From positions 1 through 6,111 of the forward strand of contig JAHZIZ010000172.1 of NCBI GenBank assembly GCA_022601215.1: 6,111 nt of DNA, in the 5' to 3' direction. The translations under genes and the position numbers were made by a program. Under the pieces are notes generated by a model, which saw only the letters and a program-made list of their open reading frames with translations, was not told the origin of the DNA and ran no database searches. Shown here piece after piece: positions 1-6,111 of this stretch. The stretch's first letter is position 1, and each line of letters opens with the position of its first letter. The DNA is from Bacteroidota bacterium. GTDB lineage: Bacteria > Bacteroidota > Bacteroidia > Flavobacteriales > Flavobacteriaceae.

Positions 1-2538
1 ATTTTATTTACCGTTGAGCATCTCGCTCAGGAACCTATCTACAAGAACTTTGGAGTAAACGATGGACTTCCAAGCTCTGAAGTTTATGATTTAATTCAGG
101 ATAAAGAAGGGTATATATGGTTTGCAACCGATAAAGGATTATCGCGATTTAATGGATATGAATTTGAAAATTTCAACACCAATGATGGTTTAACAGGGAA
201 CGTAGTTTTACGCTTTTATCCCCAAGAAAATGGACAAATTTGGGGCTATTCTTTCCATAACAAATCCTTATTTTATTTTAACCAACCCTTCAGTGGATTT
301 ACTCCATACAAGTACAATGACGTACTAAATGAAAACATAAGAAAAAGGAGTATTATTAAAAGCGTATATGTAGACAAAGAAAATAAGCTACATGTTGGTG
401 GATACGCGGTCAATGGAGAATTAATAATTAATAGTGAAGGTAAATTAGAAACAAAGCATTCAGATTCTTCCTATTTTCATGCTTCAACATCCTATAAAAA
501 ATATCTTATTTTAAGAAAGACAGAAACGATCCCATTTTTTTTCACAACCCTCGATACGGCTGCTGTTGAAAAGGATTCCGTATTTATAAAGCATTATAAA
601 TCAGCTCGCTTCATGTCTCAATGGATGGAAGATGGTAAAAGAGGTATTATTATGAAAGACAGCATCGTAAAAATTATCTCCAAGAATAATGAGGACGTTA
701 TTATTAAAAACAAGTATTCTCCAATAGGGATTCGAGTCATTGACAGCTCGCGCTTTTTTGTTGGATACGAATTTGGAGGAGTCAAAATAATTGATAAGCA
801 TGGGGTTGTAATCAACGAATTTTTAGAAGACAAATCGGTCACTAATTTTTTAATAGACCGAGATGGTGGTTATTGGTTTACTACACTGGATTCTGGAGTG
901 TATTATATCGAGAACCCTTCCATGGGAGTTTACACTATTAATAATGAAGAATTTCTTCATATTAATAGTTTAACTAAAACCAATAATAACGACTTATATA
1001 TAGGTTATAATAATGGTACCATTGCCAAATTGCAAAGAGATCGAACTTCAAAACTTATTGATCAACCTGAAAATAACTCCCACGCCATTGTTGAATATGA
1101 CTCGATCCTCGATAAAACTTATTTATTTAACTACAAAGGGGTTAGAAATGTCATCGGTAGTCAACATATACTTACGGGGTACATTTTAAAATTTTCTGAA
1201 CCCACTAATGGATCTGTATTTGGCACAAGTAATTTTGGCTTTTACGTAATAAATGAAAATAAGTATCACTCAGTATTCAAAACCAGACATAGAATTCATG
1301 ATTTAGCCATACGGAATAAGGATACGTTTGCAAGCACGCCTATGGGTGTTTTTAAACTTTCTAAGGATTCTTTAATTTCTTTGTCCAATCAATCTAGCTA
1401 TTACAACTATAGAACAGAGGATATGGATGTTGATAGTAACAACACATTATATGTTGCTTCTCAAGGAGCTGGAGTTATTGTGAATGATGGTAATGGCACT
1501 TATAATATTTCAAAAAAAGATGGTTTAAATAGTGATATTGTCAATGAGATTTATGTCGAAAACGAAACTTCTATTTGGGTTTGTACTAATAGTGGTGTCA
1601 ATCAGATAGAATTTCTAAGGGATTCCATTGCCATTCGTGGGATTAGTACCAACCAAGGCTTACCTAGTAACGAGATAGAAGATTTAGAAATAATTAATGA
1701 CACTGTTTGGGTTGGGACTAAAAAGGGTTTATGTTTCTTCCCTAAAAATCAGGTGATCCCTAAACGTATTGATGGTGCCAACTTAAAGATCAAAGAAATA
1801 TTTGTCAATGATCAATTACGGGATATAACAACAAACCAAGATTTAACGTATCGCGATAACAAAATCAAAATTGTTTTAGAGGGAATCTATTTTGCTAACA
1901 ATGAAGATGTAAAATATCAATATAGGCTTAATGATCAATTAAATTGGTCCACAACAAAAAGTAGAACGATTAATTTTTCATCGCTGTCACCAGGGAAATA
2001 TCTCTTTGAAGCTAAGATGTGTTTGAGTAATCAAAATTGTTCAAAGAAAATAGTTGCCTATCCATTTACCATACAATCTCCTTTCTGGAACAAATGGTGG
2101 TTCACACTTCTCTGGCTTCTTGGTTTTGGTTTGCTTATTTATGTCTTCTTCAAAGTAAGAGTTCTCACCTATAATAAAGATATTACGCGGGAGTTCATTA
2201 GGTTAATGGTAAAACAGTTGAAAAGAAAAGAGAAACACTTTTCGTTTAGAGAGCATGGTAATGAAGTTAGAATTAGAACTCATGATATTTTATACATAAA
2301 GTCAGCTGGAAATTATATTGACATTTATACAGAAACCAGAACGCATACCGTTCGTATGAATATTGGCAAGTTCTTACTGCATGTCCCTGACAAACTCGAG
2401 TACATTAGGGTGCATCGTTCTTATATTGTGAGAATAGACAAAATCACTTCAAAATCTAAAAATGAGGTTTGCATAGAGGAACTAAAGCTACCCGTTAGCC
2501 AAAGTTATCTTCAAAACTTAAAGGAGATTCAATTCTAA
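1..2538 (+). CDS. Membrane-anchored propeller/Y_Y_Y/LytTR transcriptional regulator, 5'-truncated by the window edge
   Basis: Frame 1 is open from base 1 to the TAA at 2536-2538 (845 residues visible; numbering here counts from base 1). The ATG at 613 lies inside the propeller, so it is not the start. The first residues, ILFTVEHLAQEP, look like the end of a signal peptide with cleavage near Ala9-Gln10, so probably only about 5-20 residues are missing. Reg_prop-type blade motifs appear at about 21-52 (DGLPSSEVYDLIQD, then GYIWFATDKGLSRFNG), 280-303, 320-341, 472-494, 507-536 (SIWVCTNSGVNQI) and 552-580 (TVWVGTKKGLCFF). A Y_Y_Y-like domain follows at about 619-692 (YQYRLNDQLNWS, then SLSPGKYLFEAK), then one transmembrane helix at about 698-718 (WWFTLLWLLGFGLLIYVFF). 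The C-terminus, about 747-844, is a LytTR DNA-binding domain (DILYIKSAGNYIDIY, IRVHRSYIVRIDKI, LPVSQSYLQNL). No histidine-kinase or receiver domain is present, so it reads as a one-component membrane-bound regulator: periplasmic sensor, cytoplasmic DNA binder. The ligand is unknown. It is convergent with the downstream gene. Confidence 0.93.
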   Translation: MLFTVEHLAQEPIYKNFGVNDGLPSSEVYDLIQDKEGYIWFATDKGLSRFNGYEFENFNTNDGLTGNVVLRFYPQENGQIWGYSFHNKSLFYFNQPFSGFTPYKYNDVLNENIRKRSIIKSVYVDKENKLHVGGYAVNGELIINSEGKLETKHSDSSYFHASTSYKKYLILRKTETIPFFFTTLDTAAVEKDSVFIKHYKSARFMSQWMEDGKRGIIMKDSIVKIISKNNEDVIIKNKYSPIGIRVIDSSRFFVGYEFGGVKIIDKHGVVINEFLEDKSVTNFLIDRDGGYWFTTLDSGVYYIENPSMGVYTINNEEFLHINSLTKTNNNDLYIGYNNGTIAKLQRDRTSKLIDQPENNSHAIVEYDSILDKTYLFNYKGVRNVIGSQHILTGYILKFSEPTNGSVFGTSNFGFYVINENKYHSVFKTRHRIHDLAIRNKDTFASTPMGVFKLSKDSLISLSNQSSYYNYRTEDMDVDSNNTLYVASQGAGVIVNDGNGTYNISKKDGLNSDIVNEIYVENETSIWVCTNSGVNQIEFLRDSIAIRGISTNQGLPSNEIEDLEIINDTVWVGTKKGLCFFPKNQVIPKRIDGANLKIKEIFVNDQLRDITTNQDLTYRDNKIKIVLEGIYFANNEDVKYQYRLNDQLNWSTTKSRTINFSSLSPGKYLFEAKMCLSNQNCSKKIVAYPFTIQSPFWNKWWFTLLWLLGFGLLIYVFFKVRVLTYNKDITREFIRLMVKQLKRKEKHFSFREHGNEVRIRTHDILYIKSAGNYIDIYTETRTHTVRMNIGKFLLHVPDKLEYIRVHRSYIVRIDKITSKSKNEVCIEELKLPVSQSYLQNLKEIQF

Positions 2539-2555
2539 TTGAAACATGCAAAATA

Positions 2556-2588
2556 AGAAACAGTGATACTTAGAATATCACTGTTTCT
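2556..2588. terminator. Shared hairpin terminator between convergent genes
   Basis: A perfect 13-bp stem is formed by AGAAACAGTGATA (2556-2568) and TATCACTGTTTCT (2576-2588) with a 7-nt loop. It lies 17 nt after the stop of the plus-strand regulator and 27 nt after the stop of the minus-strand gene. On the minus strand the stem is followed by TATTTTG, a short U-rich run, so it is the better terminator in that direction. On the plus strand no U-tract follows, and termination there is less certain. Confidence 0.8.
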
Positions 2589-2615
2589 CTGCCTGCCATC
2601 GGTTTATGGCTTATA

Positions 2616-5600
2616 TCAATCCTTTATGATTGTTTTGGTATAAACTTCCTCTCCAACATAAAATTTTACAAAATAAACTCCAGAGTTCAAGTCTCCCAAG
2701 TTTAAGTCTAAGGTGTTTTTATTTGCGAATTCTTCTTGTTTAGAAACCTGTCCAAACATATTTAAAACCTCAACTCTTCCATATTGTTTAGCTCCGAAAT
2801 CAATTGTTATTTTGTCCGTAAAAGGATTAGGACTTATCCCAATTTTAGCCTTCCCCATACAACCCGGCATCTGATAACCAAAAACTAAATATTGAGTAGC
2901 GCCACCCGGATTTACTGCAAATGTTATTAAATAATACTGGCCTGGATCTAAATTCATATTATAAGGAGCATAAAACAGGTTGATACTACTTGGCGTATTA
3001 CCTTGATGCAACCCATTGTAATAATTTGGCCCAACGGTCCAATCTGATGGATTAATTACATCTACAGAAATATAGTATTCGTCCTCACAGAAATTATTTG
3101 TCGATAGTCTAAACGTGTCACAAAATACTGGAAACTCAATGGGTCCATAAGGTGTGTCGTCGATGATATCTACATAATTTGGTAGGGAGTCGAATTCAAT
3201 AGCAACGGTCCCTCCTGTTATATCACAACAATAATCCTCAACATATTCAAAATGAATGAAATGATGGCACTCCAAACCTGTAGACAACGTAAAAATAATC
3301 CCCAATGAGTAAGTTCCTACCTGTGTTACTTGTAAGGTGGTGTCGGTCGCAGATGGTATTGTATCTCCATTTAATTCCCAGAAAATCGTAGATATCGAAA
3401 TATCAGATGGCAAATTTTCAACGTAAAGCGTTCCCGTTTCGCAATTCATAGCCAATTCTAAATCATCGGGGCAAAAAATGGTGTTCGGACAGTCGTCTTC
3501 TGATACTGTATAATGGATGAAATGATGACATTCCACCCCGTTTGATAAGGTAAAAATAATACCAAAAGAATACGTTCCTGGCGCTGTTACTTGTAGGGTT
3601 GTATTTGTCTCAGAAGGAACTGTATTACCGTCTAACTCCCAGAAAATGGTTTCGACTGTAATATCTGAAGGTAGATTTTCTACGTATAGTTCTCCCGTGT
3701 GACAATCAAATGCCAATTCCAAATCACTCGGACAACAGGGCTCCTCTTGGCTTATAAGAATCGTGTCTGAAATGGACTCACAACCGTCATAGGAGATGAT
3801 AACTCTAATTTGTCCGTCTATAAATGAGCTCATTAATGCTTCACCACCAACTTGAATTTCCTGACCATCATGGTACCAAGTAATCGTATAATCCGGATTG
3901 TCAAAACCTTGATTTAGTATATTAATATCACTAATTGGGTCGCCTCCACACGGTATGATGATGTCACCCCCTAAATCTGGTTGAGGTAATTGATCTGTTA
4001 TCAAAACAGTGTGGCTGGTTGTGCAATTCTCATTGGCAACAATCAAAGTATAGTGGCCCGTTTCGGAAGGTGTAAAACACATCTCTTCTCCCACCAACAC
4101 AGACACAGGCCAAGGGTTGTACTGTGTCCCGTACCATTGGTAATTATAGGTACTACCACTAGGCGCTAAAGGACCACATAGTTCTTCAAATGCTGTACAC
4201 ATCGAAATTGTTGACGGTAAATCTATTATTGGTGATGGATGTACCGTAAGCTCAAATGTTGCAGTTGGAGAACACTCATCTTGTGTCCCATTCCAAGCAG
4301 TCACTGTATAGGTTCCCGATGTTGTTGCTGAAATCCAGTCGGTCGTAGTTACACCATCAGACCATAAATAATTGGTATATCCTCCTGTAGCCGTTAAAAT
4401 TGACGTCTCTCCTTCACAAATGGAATCGTCTCCTGTTATTTCGAACTCCTCATCATACAATTTGAATCGTTTGTGATAAATTTTTTCATCATTGAAATTG
4501 TACCAAGTCACCATAAAAGAGCATTCGGCAACATCTAACATGACTCCTATCATTGAATTGTCCAACGTGCTCACTGGATATTCTGGTCCAACGGGTTGAT
4601 CGTTTACATTATATTGTTGTAAGTAGATCCCTAAAGATTGATTGTTTTCGTACTTCGGAAAAGCAACTACATAATCTCCGTTTGTGTTGATTTCTATTGT
4701 AGGATACCTAATTTGGTAATCAGAAACGGCGATAATTATTTCTGAACCCAGTTCGTCAGATACAGATCCTCCAGGCGTAAATCTTGAAATGGTATTTTTC
4801 ATGTTGTACAGAGGGTTCGTGGCCACATAATGGTTATTGACACTAACAGCAACAATATCGCCATTGGGCTTATAAATAAAATTACGCTTACTTATAAAAC
4901 GTCCAGGCATCGAATTGCTAGACATATTCACACCCGAACTGTTATAGGCTTTAAACGTCAAGTTTGAATAGGGTCCGTCTGGTTTGTAGCAAACCGTAAA
5001 CTCATTGTTGTTTCGTGATTGAACATTGGTCTCATAGTGTGATGTTCCTGCTGCATCAATGGTAATTCTTGGACCCGCTGATGCTCCAGTTGCTGAATAA
5101 CGCTTTACATAGGCCACAGAATTATTAGACGTCGTTCGTCCTTTATAAGAAATATTAAATGTTTCGTCTGACGCAATATCGATATCGGCATAATAACCAT
5201 AATCAACAAAAACTCGTCCACCATTCGGCGCCCCATTAGCGAAGTATTTATGGAAATAAATACGTTCTGACGTTGTAGACGCAATAGGACTTGCGAATTC
5301 GTAATACACAATGATATAATCTCCATTAGGTTTCATGGCAATTTTTGGATCACCACTTCCTATATAAGCGGTTGGCGGACTAGCATGTACCACGTCTTGC
5401 GTTCCAGAAAGTGCTCCGCCCATGTCATTATATCCTCTTTTGTAACTTTTATGAAACGATGGCCAACTGGGTGACACGTCTTGTACCCATGCTATTGTGT
5501 ACCTACCATCCTCGTTACATTCAATATCCGGTCCAATATTATAAGCCCCGTGACCGCCAGCCATTCTTGGTGCAGTTGTAGTTGTATTGGTTACAATATC

Positions 5601-5681
5601 TCCTGATTGTGGAATCTGTGCGCAAAGATTGCTCACAACTAATAAACAGCTTACTACTAAGCCTAAAACTAATTTCTTCAT
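2616..5681 (-). CDS. T9SS-exported multidomain surface/secreted protein with propeller-like repeats and C-terminal sorting domain
   Basis: A 1021-residue protein with a signal peptide (MKKLVLGLVVSCLLVVSNLC, cleavage likely at Ala21-Gln22; SNLC is a poor lipobox, so a lipoprotein is unlikely). Residues about 45-410 contain seven copies of a strand-turn-strand motif with Asn/Asp-Gly turns: NEDGRYTIAWVQ (56), KPNGDYIIVYYE (117), SDETFNISYKG (171), NNNEFTVCYKPD (224), KPNGDIVAVSVN (271), NTNGDYVVAFPKY (332), AECSFMVTWYNF (385). Several are followed by a Tyr-rich strand such as GIYLQQYN. This suggests a seven-bladed propeller. Ig/PKD-like modules follow at about 411-481 (ATGGYTNYLWSDG), 482-563 and 564-645. 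Two tandem 87-residue repeats start at Cys650 and Cys737, then a beta-rich module at about 818-940. Residues about 945-1021 are a type A sorting domain (IGISPNPFTDKITIDFG, VEVLNMFGQ, LNSGVYFVKFYVG), which directs export by the type IX system and surface attachment or release. No catalytic motif is recognised; adhesion or binding is an inference. The start is supported by the signal peptide and an upstream -7 element. Confidence 0.93.
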   Translation of the reverse strand: MKKLVLGLVVSCLLVVSNLCAQIPQSGDIVTNTTTTAPRMAGGHGAYNIGPDIECNEDGRYTIAWVQDVSPSWPSFHKSYKRGYNDMGGALSGTQDVVHASPPTAYIGSGDPKIAMKPNGDYIIVYYEFASPIASTTSERIYFHKYFANGAPNGGRVFVDYGYYADIDIASDETFNISYKGRTTSNNSVAYVKRYSATGASAGPRITIDAAGTSHYETNVQSRNNNEFTVCYKPDGPYSNLTFKAYNSSGVNMSSNSMPGRFISKRNFIYKPNGDIVAVSVNNHYVATNPLYNMKNTISRFTPGGSVSDELGSEIIIAVSDYQIRYPTIEINTNGDYVVAFPKYENNQSLGIYLQQYNVNDQPVGPEYPVSTLDNSMIGVMLDVAECSFMVTWYNFNDEKIYHKRFKLYDEEFEITGDDSICEGETSILTATGGYTNYLWSDGVTTTDWISATTSGTYTVTAWNGTQDECSPTATFELTVHPSPIIDLPSTISMCTAFEELCGPLAPSGSTYNYQWYGTQYNPWPVSVLVGEEMCFTPSETGHYTLIVANENCTTSHTVLITDQLPQPDLGGDIIIPCGGDPISDINILNQGFDNPDYTITWYHDGQEIQVGGEALMSSFIDGQIRVIISYDGCESISDTILISQEEPCCPSDLELAFDCHTGELYVENLPSDITVETIFWELDGNTVPSETNTTLQVTAPGTYSFGIIFTLSNGVECHHFIHYTVSEDDCPNTIFCPDDLELAMNCETGTLYVENLPSDISISTIFWELNGDTIPSATDTTLQVTQVGTYSLGIIFTLSTGLECHHFIHFEYVEDYCCDITGGTVAIEFDSLPNYVDIIDDTPYGPIEFPVFCDTFRLSTNNFCEDEYYISVDVINPSDWTVGPNYYNGLHQGNTPSSINLFYAPYNMNLDPGQYYLITFAVNPGGATQYLVFGYQMPGCMGKAKIGISPNPFTDKITIDFGAKQYGRVEVLNMFGQVSKQEEFANKNTLDLNLGDLNSGVYFVKFYVGEEVYTKTIIKD
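3252..3734 (-). repeat. Tandem 87-residue (261-bp) repeat pair within the secreted protein
   Basis: Unit 1 is residues 650-723 (3513-3734) and unit 2 is residues 737-810 (3252-3473). They align without gaps at a fixed offset of 87 residues. By hand count, 56 of 74 residues are identical (about 76%), while the DNA differs at about 63 of 222 positions. Many changes are therefore synonymous, and this is an old duplication held by protein-level constraint, not a recent slippage. Shared signatures are LYVENLPSDI, TIFWEL, TTLQVT, GTYS, GIIFTLS and a terminal ECHHFIH. Each unit has conserved cysteines at its positions 1, 11 and 69. A 13-residue Cys-containing linker separates the two cores. Confidence 0.9.
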
Positions 5682-5707
5682 ATGAAAAGGTTATCTGATT
5701 ATTATTT

Positions 5708-5715
5708 CAAATCTA
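5708..5715 (-). promoter_or_regulatory. Bacteroidota-type -7 promoter element for the T9SS protein gene
   Basis: Read on the minus strand the sequence is TAGATTTG, an exact match to the TAnnTTTG -7 consensus of Bacteroidota housekeeping promoters. It ends 26 nt before the ATG, which predicts a leader of roughly 20 nt. At the expected -33 position there is only a weak match (CTGGT instead of TTTG), which would fit a promoter that needs an activator. No Shine-Dalgarno sequence is evident before the start codon, which is common in this phylum. Confidence 0.55.
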
Positions 5716-5722
5716 TTTAACC

Positions 5723-5734
5723 CTAGAACTCTAG
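5723..5734. promoter_or_regulatory. Short dyad near the predicted -33 region
   Basis: CTAGAACTCTAG has perfect 5-bp arms (CTAGA/TCTAG) around a 2-nt centre. It lies just upstream of the TAGATTTG element and partly in the spacer between the predicted -7 and -33 elements. It could be an operator half-site pair, but it is short and may be chance. Confidence 0.25.
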
Positions 5735-5776
5735 ACCAGTATATATCGGGCTTTGTCACGAGCTATCGCAAAAATT

Positions 5777-5827
5777 GGTACGAACAAAATTCGGTGTGGT
5801 ACGAATACCCATGCTGGCGGGTACGAA
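5777..5827. promoter_or_regulatory. Three phased GGTACGAA direct repeats, candidate LytTR-regulator binding sites
   Basis: Exact copies of GGTACGAA occur at 5777-5784, 5798-5805 and 5820-5827, with start-to-start distances of 21 and 22 bp. Each is followed by YA (C or T, then A). A degenerate fourth copy, GTCACGAG, lies 22 bp before the first (5755-5762, 5 of 8 matches). On the strand of the regulated gene they read TTCGTACC. LytTR-family regulators are known to bind pairs of about 9-bp direct repeats separated by about 12 bp, that is one site per two helical turns, upstream of the core promoter. The array lies about 75-125 bp upstream of the predicted transcription start of the minus-strand gene, and the nearby regulator carries a LytTR domain. 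The spacing is seen; the binding assignment is inferred. Confidence 0.6.
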
Positions 5828-5837
5828 TAATTATACC

Positions 5838-6111
5838 ACAATTGGATAGCTTTTTAAGTTTTAGAAATGATTGAGAACAAAAGGAATTCTACTTCAGAAA
5901 TTAGTAAGACTTAACTAACAATAACCGCATTGATGAAACAAGTGTTAAATCTATTAGTTTTATGACCCATTGGTAAGAAAACATATTTACACGTAAAATC
6001 CTGAACCCGAGGCTTATTAAATTACAGATACTCGATTCGCTAATTTGATAAAACAAACAAGAACGGAGAGATTACTACCCTTGACATAATTAGCGAAAAA
6101 ATAAATCCTCC
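5838..6111. other. Non-coding flank without a recognisable gene
   Basis: I found no open frame of credible length here on either strand. The longest ATG frames on the plus strand that I traced are 15 residues (from 5868) and 10 residues (from 5933). No tRNA-like or riboswitch-like structure was recognised. The only structured element noted is the inverted repeat at its right end. The region probably separates the minus-strand gene from a gene lying beyond the window. Confidence 0.5.
6036..6097. repeat. Perfect 10-bp inverted repeat with 42-nt spacer
   Basis: TTCGCTAATT (6036-6045) and AATTAGCGAA (6088-6097) are exact reverse complements separated by 42 nt. The right arm is followed by AAAAATAAA, which on the minus strand is a T-rich run before the arm and not after it, so it is not a standard terminator for that strand. 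It may be a regulator's operator pair, a stem in a leader transcript, or chance. The function is unknown. Confidence 0.4.

Noticed and set aside
601..842. Two overlapping minus-strand frames of 66 and 74 codons
   Set aside because: They lie opposite the well-supported propeller coding sequence and show no domain, signal peptide or promoter of their own.
613..2538. Regulator gene starting at the ATG at 613
   Set aside because: The same frame is open and clearly propeller-coding from base 1, with blade motifs and a signal-peptide end before 613, so this ATG is internal.
5105..5326. A 73-codon minus-strand frame
   Set aside because: It is an out-of-frame shadow inside the secreted protein gene, with no features of its own.
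5777..5837. GGTACGAA copies as mobile-element ends or a CRISPR-like array
   Set aside because: Units of 8 bp with 13-14 nt gaps are far too short for CRISPR, and no transposase, cas gene or target duplication is present. Phased regulator sites explain them better.
5868..5915. Small plus-strand ORF of 15 residues (MIENKRNSTSEISKT)
   Set aside because: It is too short, with no ribosome binding site or promoter evidence; such frames are expected by chance.
6081..6086. TTGACA as a sigma70-type -35 box
   Set aside because: No TATAAT-like partner follows before the window ends, and Bacteroidota use a different promoter consensus.

Overview
The window looks like a piece of chromosome from an AT-rich member of the Bacteroidota, most likely a flavobacterium-like or related environmental lineage. 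Three things support this. The minus-strand gene ends in a type IX secretion (T9SS) type A sorting domain. The plus-strand gene has the two-component-regulator propeller plus Y_Y_Y architecture common in that phylum. A TAnnTTTG-type -7 promoter element lies in front of the minus-strand gene. No rRNA, tRNA, CRISPR array or insertion sequence is visible.

Layout. Positions 1-2538 (+) hold nearly all of a membrane-anchored sensor/regulator: a signal-peptide remnant, a periplasmic Reg_prop beta-propeller, a Y_Y_Y domain, one transmembrane helix and a cytoplasmic LytTR DNA-binding domain. The frame is open from base 1, so the gene starts just left of the window, and the first in-window ATG of the long frame (613) is not its start. 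Positions 2539-2615 are a short convergent spacer with a perfect 13-bp stem terminator. Positions 2616-5681 (-) hold a 1021-residue secreted protein: signal peptide, seven propeller-like repeats, about three Ig/PKD-like modules, two tandem 87-residue repeats, a further beta-rich module and the T9SS sorting domain. Positions 5682-6111 are non-coding as far as can be seen.

The most interesting signal is in that last stretch. Three exact copies of GGTACGAA sit 21 and 22 bp apart (5777-5827), about 95-145 bp upstream of the secreted protein's start codon. Direct repeats spaced two helical turns apart are the known arrangement of LytTR-regulator binding sites, and the neighbouring gene encodes a LytTR protein. 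The inferred model is that the membrane-bound regulator senses an external signal through its propeller and directly controls the T9SS-exported surface or secreted protein encoded next to it, without a kinase or response regulator. This link is a hypothesis; the repeats and domains are read directly from sequence.
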